DNA of 33,762 bases from Nitrososphaerota archaeon (GCA_028866945.1 JAGWHE010000011.1:1-33762), one strand, 5' to 3'; positions 15,212 through 23,107 are shown, counted from the first letter of the stretch. Notes: generated by a model from the letters alone, not told the origin. Translations and numbers: made by a program.

Positions 15212-16395
15212 CCAGCACAGAGGGGCTCGAAGACGCCTACGGCGCCCCCGCTTTCAAGAAGTTCCCCATCGCCCTCGTCAGGGGAAAGGGGTCGCTCGTG
15301 TGGGACTCGGGCGGCAAGGAGTACGTCGACTTCATGAGCGGCATCGGGGTCGCCATCGTCGGCCACTGCAACGACGCGGTAATCGAGGCAGTCAGGGTAC
15401 AGTCGGAGAGGTTGATCACCTGCCACGGCTCCTTCTACAACGACGCCAGGGCCGGATTCATGGAGCGGTTGATGAAGGTCTCCCCCAAGGGCCTGGGCAA
15501 GGCGCTCCTCACCAACACAGGGACAGAGTCGGTCGAGGCGGCCATCAAGCTCGCCAGGCGCCACACGTCAAGGAAGAAGATCGTATCGATGAAGGGGGGC
15601 TTCCACGGCAAGACCTACGGCTCCCTCTCCGCCACCTGGAACAAGAAATACAGAGACCCGTTCGGACCCCTCCTAGAGGGGTTCGACTTCGCAGAGTACG
15701 GAGACCCCGAGTCCCTCGCGCAGCTCGTCGACGGCGACACCGCAGCGGTGATCGCCGAGCCCATCCAGGGGGAGGCAGGGATCATCGTCCCGCCGGCGGA
15801 CTATCTCAGGCAGGTCAGGGAGATCTGCGACCAGAAGGGGGCTCTGCTGATCCTCGATGAAATCCAGTCCGGGCTCGGCCGCACCGGAAGGATGTGGGCG
15901 TCGGGGCACTTCGGGGTCACCCCTGACATAATGACCGTCTCCAAGGGGCTCGGCGGAGGGCTCCCCATCGGTGCAGCCGTGGCCACCGACGAAGTCGCGG
16001 GGAGCCTGAAAGGCGGAGAGCACACCAGCACCTTCGCCGGCAACCCTCTCTCCTGCGCCGCGGGGTCGGCCACCCTAGACTTCATCACTCAGAACGACCT
16101 CCCCTCGAAGGCAAGGGCCAAGGGAGACGCGATGAAGGCTGCCCTGAACAAGATAGCGTCTGCTCACAGGCTGGTGAAGGAAGTGAGGGGGCTGGGGATG
16201 ATGCTTGGGATGCAGACGCGCGTGGACATCCTCTCGCAGCTGCAGTCTGCCCAGGCCAAGGGGGTCATATTCGCATACTCTGGCAGGGACACCTTCAGGT
16301 TCCTCCCTGCGCTGGTGATGGAGGAGACCCAAATATCCAGGGGGATGGAGGTTCTGGAGAGCGTCATTGGCGAAGCGGAAGCGGGCCGATTCTAG
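15208..16395 (+). CDS. lysJ: LysW-glutamate/aminoadipate semialdehyde aminotransferase (ArgD/LysJ)
   Basis: A 395-residue class III PLP aminotransferase. The PLP lysine is Lys246 in TVSKGLGGG; LLILDEIQSGLGRTG and the GTESVEAAIKLAR phosphate-binding stretch are clear. It moves an amino group from glutamate to the carrier-bound semialdehyde, giving LysW-ornithine or LysW-lysine. The ATG at 15208 overlaps the lysZ stop. Its last 29 bases overlap lysM. Confidence 0.93.
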   Translation: MTSTEGLEDAYGAPAFKKFPIALVRGKGSLVWDSGGKEYVDFMSGIGVAIVGHCNDAVIEAVRVQSERLITCHGSFYNDARAGFMERLMKVSPKGLGKALLTNTGTESVEAAIKLARRHTSRKKIVSMKGGFHGKTYGSLSATWNKKYRDPFGPLLEGFDFAEYGDPESLAQLVDGDTAAVIAEPIQGEAGIIVPPADYLRQVREICDQKGALLILDEIQSGLGRTGRMWASGHFGVTPDIMTVSKGLGGGLPIGAAVATDEVAGSLKGGEHTSTFAGNPLSCAAGSATLDFITQNDLPSKARAKGDAMKAALNKIASAHRLVKEVRGLGMMLGMQTRVDILSQLQSAQAKGVIFAYSGRDTFRFLPALVMEETQISRGMEVLESVIGEAEAGRF

Positions 16396-16804
16396 CAAGA
16401 CCGACGACCTGATCATCGGCATCCTGCGCGAGAACTCCAGGACCTCGAATACCGACATGGCTACCAAACTGGGCCTCTCGGAGTCGGCGGTCAGGAGGAG
16501 GATCTCGAACCTCGAGGCGACTGAGCGCATAAGGAAGTACACCGTCGAGGTCGACGATAGGGATCTCAGCAGTGCGATCACCTGGATCTCAGTCGATCCT
16601 GCTACCCCGACGAGACAGGTAAGCGAGAAGATCCGGGGGCTCAAGGGGGTCGAGTCGGTCTACGAGACCGCGGGCCAATTCGACATAGCCGTCGTCGTAA
16701 AAGGTGCGAATATCGGCGAAGTGAATGCTACCATAGAAGGAATGCGGCGCATCCAGGGCATCACAGGGACGAACACAACCATGGTGCTCCGCACAATTCG
16801 CTGA
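16367..16804 (+). CDS. lysM: Lrp/AsnC-family regulator, LysM-like
   Basis: A 145-residue regulator with an N-terminal helix-turn-helix (about residues 12-58, with TNTDMATKLGLSESAVRRRI-type spacing) and a C-terminal RAM ligand domain (about 65-142). In Sulfolobus the LysM member of this family controls the lysine genes and responds to lysine. Here it sits between the shared enzymes and lysW2-lysX-lysK, so the same role is likely. The start is TTG at 16367, inside lysJ; no better start exists. The ligand is inferred from context only. Confidence 0.87.
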   Translation: MAKRKRADSSKTDDLIIGILRENSRTSNTDMATKLGLSESAVRRRISNLEATERIRKYTVEVDDRDLSSAITWISVDPATPTRQVSEKIRGLKGVESVYETAGQFDIAVVVKGANIGEVNATIEGMRRIQGITGTNTTMVLRTIR

Positions 16805-16805
16805 T

Positions 16806-16817
16806 TTCGGCCGAGAA
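16806..16817. promoter_or_regulatory. Candidate operator upstream of lysW2
   Basis: TTTCGGCCGAGA is a 12-base dyad with one mismatched pair, placed right after the lysM stop and beside a weak TATA-like CGTTAAGA (16819-16826). ATG of lysW2 is 40 bases on. It is a candidate site for LysM or another Lrp protein; a chance palindrome is possible at this GC content. Confidence 0.3.
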
Positions 16818-16865
16818 TCGTTAAGACGGTTGGCTCCGTAACGCCTGTCGAGGAACGGGAGTAAC

Positions 16866-17036
16866 ATGAACTGTCTTGAGTGCGACGCCCAAGTCCCGGT
16901 GCCATCGGACGCCATCCAGGGCGAGATTGTGACCTGCAAGGACTGCGGCACTTCTTTCGAACTGGTGCGGGAGCAGGCAGGGAGCCTCTTCACTCTCCGG
17001 CAAGCCGAGCTGGAGGGAGAGGACTGGGGCGAGTGA
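16866..17036 (+). CDS. lysW: LysW-type amino-group carrier protein, copy 2
   Basis: A 56-residue acidic carrier with two zinc knuckles (CLEC, CKDC) and the C-terminal EDWGE that accepts the substrate. It differs from copy 1 at many positions, especially in the middle and before the tail (RQAELEGEDWGE versus KPAEQVGEDWGE), so it is not a recent duplicate. Its TGA overlaps the GTG of lysX, and lysK follows, which points to the lysine branch. The ATG at 16866 matches the usual start just before the first Cys. Confidence 0.93.
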   Translation: MNCLECDAQVPVPSDAIQGEIVTCKDCGTSFELVREQAGSLFTLRQAELEGEDWGE

Positions 17037-17892
17037 GCGGACGCACTCTTTTTCGCTTCTTTACGACACCATACGCTGGGAAGAGAAGGCAATCGTAGCC
17101 GCGGCGGAGAAGCGAGGCGTGCGCGCCGACCTCGTGGACTCCAAGGACTTCGCCATCGACCTCAGCTCGCGCGGGCCCTCGCTACCTGACCACGTGGTGC
17201 TTCAGAGGTGCGTGAGCTACTTCCGCAACGTCCACACTACCGCGGCACTCGAAGCGGCAGGCCACAGAATCGTCAACTGTTTCGCATGCGCGTGGACCTG
17301 CGGCAACAAGCTCTTCGGGACCCTCGAGCTCGAGAAGCACAGCATCCCGACTCCCCGCACCCTACTATCGCTGTCTGAAGACTCGGCCCTGAAGTCGGTC
17401 GAAGAGGTGGGGTACCCCGCGGTCCTAAAGCCCGTCGTCGGGAGCTGGGGACGAATGTCCGCCCTCCTGAAGGACAGGGACGCCGCCAGGGCAGTCATCG
17501 AAGACAGGGAGTACATGTTCCCCCTCTACCAGGTCTACTACGTCCAGCAGTTCGTGAAGCGCCCCCCTCGAGACATCAGGACCTTCGTCATCGGAAACGA
17601 GACGGTGGCCGCCATCTACAGATACTCCGGTAGCACGGAGTGGCGGACCAACACCGCCCGGGGAGGGCGGGCCGAACCATGCAAGGTCACCCCCGAACTC
17701 AACGAGCTCTCCCTCAGGGCAGCCAGGGCGATGGGGGGCGAGTTCGTCGGGGTCGACCTGATGGAAGGACCAGGCGGGCTCGTGGTCCACGAGGTCAACA
17801 ATACCACAGAGTTCAAGAACACCGTCCCGGCCACCGGCGTAGACATACCCGGAATGATCGTCGACTACCTGGTCTCCATCCAGAAGAGATGA
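17033..17892 (+). CDS. lysX: 2-aminoadipate-LysW ligase LysX, with apparent one-base frame break near its start
   Basis: An ATP-grasp ligase of about 286 residues with RWEEKAI, VLKPVVGSWGRM, RPPRDIRTFV and the C-terminal VHEVNNTTEFKN-TGVDIPG, close to Thermus LysX. The open frame has no ATG, GTG or TTG before 17119, which would cut off the conserved LLYDTIRWEEKAI segment. A GTG at 17033, overlapping the lysW2 stop, begins a frame that reads into the T5 run at 17049-17053. One more T, or a -1 slip at TTT, would join it exactly to the LysX frame as MSGRTLFSLLYDTIRWEEK. Otherwise that frame stops at 17096. A sequencing error in the T run is the simplest cause; programmed frameshifting is the interesting one. 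The rest of the gene is intact. Confidence 0.85.
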
Positions 17893-18995
17893 CCACAACC
17901 GCGAACGATTCTGTCAGGCTCCTCGTCGAGTCCCTGGCCATCTACTCCCCCACGACCAAGGAGACAGAGTTCGCGTCCTTCCTCGCCGACAAGCTGAAGT
18001 CGCTTGGCTATTCGAAGGTCCACCTTGACAGGGCTGGCAACGTCATCGGGGATGTGGGGAAAGGGCGGACGCGCCTCCTCCTGTGTGGCCACATGGACAC
18101 GGTCCCGGGCCGGCTGCCGGTCAGGAAGACCAAGGAGGCGGTCTATGGAAGGGGGGCGGCAGACGCCAAGTCACCGCTCTGTGCTCTGCTGGTCGCCGGG
18201 GCCGAAGCCGCAGACTCGGGCGTCAGGATCACCTTCGCGGGCGTCACCGAAGAAGAAGGAGATGGCGCCGGCATCGAGCAGCTCATCAAGAGCGGCCAGA
18301 AGTTCGACTATGCGGTTTTCGGCGAGCCGAGCGGGGCGGACCGCCTGACCATAGGTTACCGCGGGAGGGTGAGCCTTCACCTGACGGTGCGCACCCAGGG
18401 CGGCCACGCGGGGTCTCCCTGGGCCCACAGAAGCGCCTTCGACGAGTTCACCTCGGTGATGGCAAAACTGAGGGCGTACGAACGTTCGAAGGCGGTGGAG
18501 GGTGATTACTTCAGGTCGCTCTCCCTTTCTCCGACTCTGGTAAGGGCAGGCTCATACCAGAACGTCGTCCCCGGGTTGTGCGAAGCGACCCTCGACCTCC
18601 GCCTGCCGCCTTCGATCAAATCGTCTGCAGCCGTCCGGCAGATCCGCGCCATCGCCGAAGCCCCTGGAGACGGCGTCGAGGTCAGGCTTACAGCCGGCGC
18701 ACCAACCGAGGCCTACGAGGCTGACCCAGGTTCCACGCTTGTCAGGGCCTTTCAGAGGGCAATAATCCTCAGCCTAAAGGCCAGGCCCAGGCTGGTAAGG
18801 AAGACGGGCACCGGAGACATGAACACCTTCGCCCGCAGGGAGGGAGCCGACTGCTTAACCTACGGCCCCGCCCCGTCGGCCTCCAGCCACACCGACGGCG
18901 AGATGGTCGAGATCAGAGACTACCTGGGGAGCATCGAGGTGGTGAAAGAAGCCGTGAGTCAGCTGGCCGCCATCGGTCCGCGGGGGACCGGCTAG
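17889..18995 (+). CDS. lysK: LysW-lysine/ornithine hydrolase LysK
   Basis: A 368-residue M20-family metallopeptidase that releases lysine or ornithine from LysW. Metal-site marks are CGHMDTV (Cys66-Val72, with His68 and Asp70), GRGAADAKSP and the TEEEGDGAG Glu pair. The ATG at 17889 overlaps the lysX stop (ATGA). It is the only copy here and likely serves both branches. Its end overlaps the converging dtdA by 4 bases. I see no signal peptide. Confidence 0.92.
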   Translation: MTTTANDSVRLLVESLAIYSPTTKETEFASFLADKLKSLGYSKVHLDRAGNVIGDVGKGRTRLLLCGHMDTVPGRLPVRKTKEAVYGRGAADAKSPLCALLVAGAEAADSGVRITFAGVTEEEGDGAGIEQLIKSGQKFDYAVFGEPSGADRLTIGYRGRVSLHLTVRTQGGHAGSPWAHRSAFDEFTSVMAKLRAYERSKAVEGDYFRSLSLSPTLVRAGSYQNVVPGLCEATLDLRLPPSIKSSAAVRQIRAIAEAPGDGVEVRLTAGAPTEAYEADPGSTLVRAFQRAIILSLKARPRLVRKTGTGDMNTFARREGADCLTYGPAPSASSHTDGEMVEIRDYLGSIEVVKEAVSQLAAIGPRGTG

Positions 18996-19792
18996 ACCCG
19001 GACCTCTTCCAGCCCGAACTGCTTGACCAGCCTAACGATCTTCTCTTTGTGGGGGCCCAGCCCCTTCCAGTCGAGGACCGCATACTTGACCGGCCCGTTC
19101 GTCCTCTGAAGCATCTGGCCCACGATGCCTTCGTCGACGTATTCGAGGGCGTGCTTCGGCGCCACGAATGAGAATGCGTAGTCCCCCTCGATCAGGAGCC
19201 TGGTGAACTTCTCCGGATAGTGCGTCCCGCCGAACCCGACGGCAATCTTCGGCCAGATCTCCCTTTCCACGAGGCTCTCCATCAGGGCCCTCCCGACGAC
19301 CCCAGCCGCCTTCTTGTCCCCCCAGTACTTCTCGGAGGATCCGAGCTCCACGAAGAGCACGGGCTTCTGCAGGGATGTGGGGCCGTGGTGGGTCGCCTCC
19401 ATGGTAATCTCGTACCCTACGGCCTCCGCCCTATGCTTCCACAGCGCGCGCAGGTAGTTCTTCAACAGGGCCGGGTCAGTCCTTCCCAGCTCCTTCCCTG
19501 CGCCGCCGAACTTCGCCTCCACGGAGAAGTTCCCGGTGGTGTGCGCAGTCAGCGACGCGATCCCCGAGTCTGCCGAGTGCCGGGACAGGAAGATGTAGGC
19601 CTGGGGGTTGAAGTATTCGTCAAGGTCCGGCGGAAAGACTATCATCCCCTCGAACCTTGCCAGCAAGAACGAGCCCTTCTGATAGACGGGTTCTCCCCGC
19701 AGCTTTACCCCGGTCGACTCGAACCCCTCCTCCTCTACAAGGGCGCCTGCCAGGGTCCTGGACGCGAGGTCGGTGGTCGAAGACAAGATCAC
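18992..19792 (-). CDS. dtdA: D-aminoacyl-tRNA deacylase DtdA (archaeal type)
   Basis: This enzyme removes D-amino acids from mischarged tRNA. It shows the archaeal DtdA stretches SRHSADSG, LTAHTTGN, YEITMEATHHGPTSL, VELGSSEKYW and FGGTHYPEKFT. The frame is open from a Met at 19834, giving 280 residues. I prefer the GTG at 19792 (266 residues) because the family starts at this point: VILSSTTDLAS aligns with VIMTTKVDKAS of Pyrococcus, quoted from memory. It also puts the TATA-like tract at 19842-19850 at a better distance. It converges on lysK. Confidence 0.93.
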   Translation of the reverse strand: MILSSTTDLASRTLAGALVEEEGFESTGVKLRGEPVYQKGSFLLARFEGMIVFPPDLDEYFNPQAYIFLSRHSADSGIASLTAHTTGNFSVEAKFGGAGKELGRTDPALLKNYLRALWKHRAEAVGYEITMEATHHGPTSLQKPVLFVELGSSEKYWGDKKAAGVVGRALMESLVEREIWPKIAVGFGGTHYPEKFTRLLIEGDYAFSFVAPKHALEYVDEGIVGQMLQRTNGPVKYAVLDWKGLGPHKEKIVRLVKQFGLEEVRV

Positions 19793-19841
19793 CGTGGCCG
19801 GCTCGCCCTGGGGGGTCACAGCGGCCGTGGGCATGCACTAA

Positions 19842-19850
19842 GGATATAAG
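19842..19850. promoter_or_regulatory. Shared TATA-like tract between dtdA and secE
   Basis: GGATATAAG lies between the divergent genes. It is only 6-7 bases from the outermost possible starts on either side (19834 and 19857), but 28-36 and 50-58 bases from the inner starts at 19878 and 19792, which is a reason to favour inner starts. Confidence 0.45.
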
Positions 19851-19856
19851 CCGAAG

Positions 19857-20045
19857 ATGGAGGTCGCCCCTCTGAACATGGGGTTCCGAGACTTCCTGAG
19901 GTCGTCGGCGGCCATCTTCAGGCTTGCCCACAAGAGCGACAGGGACGAGTTCACCCTCTACCTGAAGCTCGTGGCCCTCGGAATAGCCGTGGTCGGCACC
20001 ATAGGCTTCATCATCAAACTGGTCGGAGCCATCTTCTTCGGATGA
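19857..20045 (+). CDS. secE: Protein translocase subunit SecE (Sec61-gamma)
   Basis: A 62-residue protein with an amphipathic N-terminal helix (FRDFLRSSAAIFRLAHKSDRDEF) and one C-terminal membrane helix (about residues 35-60). This is the archaeal SecE/Sec61-gamma layout, the clamp around the SecY channel. The first ATG is at 19857. An internal ATG at 19878 (MGFRDFL) gives 55 residues and fits both the family and the TATA-like tract better. It leads spt5 and the L11 operon, as in many archaea. Confidence 0.85.
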   Translation: MEVAPLNMGFRDFLRSSAAIFRLAHKSDRDEFTLYLKLVALGIAVVGTIGFIIKLVGAIFFG

Positions 20046-20049
20046 AAGG

Positions 20050-20057
20050 TTATTAGG
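20050..20057 (+). promoter_or_regulatory. TATA-like box for spt5
   Basis: GTTATTAG lies 27-34 bases before the GTG of spt5, at the normal archaeal distance for a leaderless transcript. Confidence 0.4.
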
Positions 20058-20083
20058 GAAACGAAATTCGGCCTGTTTTCGCC

Positions 20084-20572
20084 GTGGCCGTTATTAGCGA
20101 TCAAGAGAGAAGCAGCTCCATATTCCCGGTCAAGACCACCGGAGGTCAGGAAAGGACCGTGGCCACCTTCGTGGCCAACAGGGCAGTCCAGAAGCACAAG
20201 CCCATCTACTCCGTCCTTGCCCTGGACACCTGGAAGGGGTACGTCCTCTTCGAGGCTCCGAACAGCCAGGTGGTAGACGAGAGCATCCAGGGGTTCAAGC
20301 ACGTCAGGAGCAAGATCCCCGGCATGATGCAGTACTCTGACATCGAGAAGTTCCTGGTGACGAAGTCCATGGTCGCGGAGCTCAACGAGGGCGACACAGT
20401 GGAGATAGTGGCGGGGCCGTTCAAGACCATGAGGGCGAAGATCACCCGGGTGGAGAAGGAGAAGCAGGAGATCACCGTCTCGCTGCTGGACACCGCCTTC
20501 GCGCTTCCCATCACCATAGACGCCACCTACGTCAAGATCGTCGAGCGCGCGAAGCCGGAGCAGCCGAAGTGA
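20084..20572 (+). CDS. spt5: Transcription elongation factor Spt5 (NusG homologue)
   Basis: A 162-residue protein with an NGN domain (about 18-100) and a KOW domain (about 102-155, GDTVEIVAGPFKTMRAKITRVE). With Spt4 it clamps RNA polymerase and raises processivity, and it couples to ribosomes. The start is GTG at 20084; about 15 N-terminal residues precede the first NGN strand, which is a little long, so a later start is possible. The rpl11 start is 6 bases after its stop. Confidence 0.92.
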   Translation: MAVISDQERSSSIFPVKTTGGQERTVATFVANRAVQKHKPIYSVLALDTWKGYVLFEAPNSQVVDESIQGFKHVRSKIPGMMQYSDIEKFLVTKSMVAELNEGDTVEIVAGPFKTMRAKITRVEKEKQEITVSLLDTAFALPITIDATYVKIVERAKPEQPK

Positions 20573-20578
20573 TGTTAG

Positions 20579-21061
20579 TTGGGTGAAAAACAGGTAATCA
20601 ACGTCCTGGTGACCGGCGGCGAGGCGAACGCGGGTCCGCCCCTGGGCCCGGCGCTGGGTCCCCTCGGCGTCAACGTACTGGGCATCGTGAACGAGATCAA
20701 CAAGCAGACGGCCAGCTTCAAGGGCATGAGGGTCCCGGTCAAGGTCGAGGTCGACAAGGAATCCAAGCAGTTCTCCGTCGCGGTCGGCACCCCGACGACA
20801 TCGGCCCTGGTCGCCAAGGAGTCGGGCATCCCCAAGGGGTCGGCGAAGCCCAACGCGGACTTCGTCGGAGGGCTGACCATGGACCAGGTGGTGACCATCG
20901 CCAGGAGCAAGATCGCGGGGTCCTACGCCGCGAGCGTCCGTTCGGCCGCCAAGGAAGTGGTTGGGAGCTGCGTCAGCATGGGGGTCAAGGTAGAGGGGAA
21001 GGACGCCAGGGAGTTCATGAAAGAGATAGACGACGGAAAGTGGGACTCGAAGTTCGAGTAG
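20579..21061 (+). CDS. rpl11: Ribosomal protein L11
   Basis: A 160-residue stalk-base protein that binds the GTPase-centre rRNA. The Pro-rich NAGPPLGPALGPLGVNV loop and C-terminal RNA-binding domain with the RSAAKEVVGSCVSMGVKVEGK stretch are typical of archaeal L11. The start is TTG at 20579. It has 58 bases before rpl1, which has its own TATA-like box. Confidence 0.95.
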   Translation: MGEKQVINVLVTGGEANAGPPLGPALGPLGVNVLGIVNEINKQTASFKGMRVPVKVEVDKESKQFSVAVGTPTTSALVAKESGIPKGSAKPNADFVGGLTMDQVVTIARSKIAGSYAASVRSAAKEVVGSCVSMGVKVEGKDAREFMKEIDDGKWDSKFE

Positions 21062-21072
21062 AGGACATAACG

Positions 21073-21080
21073 CTTTTAAC
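21073..21080 (+). promoter_or_regulatory. TATA-like box for rpl1
   Basis: CTTTTAAC lies 40-47 bases before the rpl1 ATG, so rpl1-rpl10 may have their own transcript with a leader of about 15-20 bases. Confidence 0.45.
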
Positions 21081-21119
21081 CGATGTGCCAAGGCTCGGCA
21101 AGGAATTCGTGAAGAGTGA

Positions 21120-21770
21120 ATGCTCTCAAACCAGCAGCTCGCCGAACTGGTCAAGAAGGGGAAGGGCCAGTCCAAGGAGACGAAGTTCACCCAATCCGTT
21201 GAAGTAATGATTACTCTGAAGGAAGTCGACCCCAAGAAAACCGACCTCAACATCAACGAGATCGTCTATCTCCCGCACCCCACCTCCAAGCAGGCGAGGG
21301 TCGCCTTCATCGGCTCCGGGGACATGGCAGTCAGGGCGAAGAACGCGAAGGCCAACCTGGTGCTGGACCAGTCCCAGCTCGAGAACTACGGCGGCAGCAA
21401 GAGGGACGCAAAGAAGCTGGCGAGGTCGTACGACTTCTTCCTGGCAGACACCGCGCTGATGCCCAGGGTAGGCAAGGTGCTGGGCCAGGCGCTAGGCCCG
21501 AAGGGGAAGATACCTTCTCCTGTCCCGCCCAACTCCCCAATCGAGGCGATGATCAACAGGATGCGCACCGCCGTCAGGGTGAGGAGCAGGGGGTCGCTGG
21601 GCGTCATGGCGAAGGTCGGGGACAGCAAGCTGACCGAGCCCGAGCTGGCGGAGAACATAATGGCCGTCGTCAACGCGGTCACCAAGAAGCTCCCCAACGG
21701 CGACAAGAACGTCAAGACGATAATGGTCAAGACGACGATGGGCAAGCCGGCGAAGCAGGCGGTTGAGTAG
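21120..21770 (+). CDS. rpl1: Ribosomal protein L1
   Basis: A 216-residue two-domain protein of the L1 stalk, which guides E-site tRNA release. The motifs LGPKGKIPSPVPPNSPIE and GSLGVMAKVGDSKLTEPELAENI are clear. In other archaea L1 represses its own operon by binding mRNA; I could not recognise a convincing copy of the rRNA-like target here. It ends 1 base before rpl10. Confidence 0.94.
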   Translation: MLSNQQLAELVKKGKGQSKETKFTQSVEVMITLKEVDPKKTDLNINEIVYLPHPTSKQARVAFIGSGDMAVRAKNAKANLVLDQSQLENYGGSKRDAKKLARSYDFFLADTALMPRVGKVLGQALGPKGKIPSPVPPNSPIEAMINRMRTAVRVRSRGSLGVMAKVGDSKLTEPELAENIMAVVNAVTKKLPNGDKNVKTIMVKTTMGKPAKQAVE

Positions 21771-21771
21771 A

Positions 21772-22647
21772 ATGAGCAAGACAGTCCAGGTCCAGAAGAG
21801 GCACAATCAGCAGAAGGTCGACACGGTAGAGAAGGTCGCGAAGCTGGCCCAGAAGTACCCGGTCCTGGCGGTCACCAGCCTTTCGAAGGTCAGGGCGAGC
21901 CAGCTCATGGCCGTGCGCAAGGCGCTGAGGCAGCACGCCGAGGTGTTCGTGGTCAAGAACAAGCTGGCGGTCCTGGGGCTCAAGAAGGCCGGCATCAAGA
22001 ACGCCGACCAGCTGCTTTCTCACCTGACGGGGCAGAACGCGCTCATCTTCTCAACCTACGACCCCTTCAAGCTCTTCCTCACCCTGGACAGGAACAAGGT
22101 ATTCCTCGCCGCCAGGGCAGGGGACAAGGCCCCCGACGACATCATCGTCCCGGCGGGCAACACCAGCCTGCCTGCGGGGCCAGTCCTCAGCGAGTTCAGG
22201 GAAGCAGGCATCCAGACCAAGATCGAAGGAGGGAGCATCTGGGTGAACAAAGACTCGGTCGCGGTCAAGAAGGGCGGAGAGATCACGCCGAAGCTCTCGA
22301 GCCTGCTCTCGAAGCTGAACATCAAGCCGATCAGGGCCGGGCTCACCATCGCCATGGCCTATGAAAGCGGCCTGATCTATGCCGGCGAGCTCGTCACCAT
22401 CGACCTCGAGAAGTACAGGGCGAGCCTCATGGAGGCGTATTCGTCTTCGAGGGGCCTCGCGATCCTGATCGGATACGTGACGAAGGAAACGGCCCCAGAC
22501 ATCCTGGCCCGCGCCTACAGAGAGGCCCTGAGCCTCCAGGTGGAGGCGGGGCTCCTTGACAAGGAGACGGCGGCCATGATACTCGGAAGGGCGGAGGCGG
22601 AGGCTGCCGCACTGGAAGCCAAAGCCAAGGAAAAAGGACTGCAGTAG
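21772..22647 (+). CDS. rpl10: Ribosomal protein L10 (P0)
   Basis: A 291-residue stalk scaffold. The N-terminal rRNA-binding domain (about 1-105) includes VRASQLMAVRKALR and VVKNKLAVLGLKKAG. An insertion domain follows, then the C-terminal helical spine (about 225-285) that holds L12 dimers. The acidic Ala-rich tail ending in GLFG seen in many archaeal P0 proteins is missing; this one ends AKEKGLQ. I use the ATG at 21772, one base after the rpl1 stop. rpl12 does not follow in the same direction, which is unusual. Confidence 0.93.
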   Translation: MSKTVQVQKRHNQQKVDTVEKVAKLAQKYPVLAVTSLSKVRASQLMAVRKALRQHAEVFVVKNKLAVLGLKKAGIKNADQLLSHLTGQNALIFSTYDPFKLFLTLDRNKVFLAARAGDKAPDDIIVPAGNTSLPAGPVLSEFREAGIQTKIEGGSIWVNKDSVAVKKGGEITPKLSSLLSKLNIKPIRAGLTIAMAYESGLIYAGELVTIDLEKYRASLMEAYSSSRGLAILIGYVTKETAPDILARAYREALSLQVEAGLLDKETAAMILGRAEAEAAALEAKAKEKGLQ

Positions 22648-22717
22648 CAGAGCTCTCACCATCTGACCACGGCCGCAGCGGCCCATCCGCGCAACGCTTT
22701 TCCCTCGGCCGAGCCCC

Positions 22718-23074
22718 ATGCGCTCCATGCCAACAGACAGAGGACCCCTCGGTGTGGTGAAGTCATACATCGATGCACTGGACGACCAGCGCTACGCCGA
22801 AGCCCTGGGCCTCCTCCAAGGGAACGTCAGGGTGCGAGGCCCGTCGGGTGAGACCTTCGGGAGACCGACCGACTTCATCGAGATGCTGCGAAAATACCAT
22901 GGGAGGTACGACATCAAGAAAGTCTTCGTGGACGGCGACGATGTCTGCCTGCTCTACGACCTCAAGACGACCGGGCCGACCGTGTTCATGTCGTCGTGGT
23001 ATCAGGTCAAGGACGGGAAGATAGCATCGATTCACACCGTCTTCGACCCTCGGGCTTTCGGCCCGCCGAAATAG
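22718..23074 (+). CDS. NTF2/SnoaL-like protein
   Basis: A 118-residue protein with the cone-shaped NTF2-like fold pattern: N-terminal helices (VVKSYIDALDDQRYAEALGLL), then strands with FGRPTDFIEML, DGDDVCLLYDL and SWYQVKDGKIASIHTVFDPR. Such proteins bind small hydrophobic ligands or act as simple isomerases or hydrolases; the function here cannot be told. The Met at 22727 is an alternative start. It lies between rpl10 and the reversed rpl12, and a good hairpin terminator follows its stop. Confidence 0.78.
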   Translation: MRSMPTDRGPLGVVKSYIDALDDQRYAEALGLLQGNVRVRGPSGETFGRPTDFIEMLRKYHGRYDIKKVFVDGDDVCLLYDLKTTGPTVFMSSWYQVKDGKIASIHTVFDPRAFGPPK

Positions 23075-23088
23075 CAGGGGCCAGGCAG

Positions 23089-23107
23089 AGCTCACGCTGA
23101 GCTTTTT
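23089..23107 (+). terminator. Hairpin-plus-T-run terminator after the NTF2-like gene
   Basis: AGCTCA and TGAGCT form a perfect 6-bp stem with loop CGC, and a run of five T (23103-23107) follows at once. It lies 14 bases after the NTF2-like stop and between converging genes, where termination is needed. Confidence 0.6.

Noticed and set aside
21080-21130. L1 autoregulatory target in the rpl1 leader
   Set aside because: L1 binds its own mRNA in other archaea, but I could not match the leader GTGAAGAGTGAATGC to the rRNA site with confidence.
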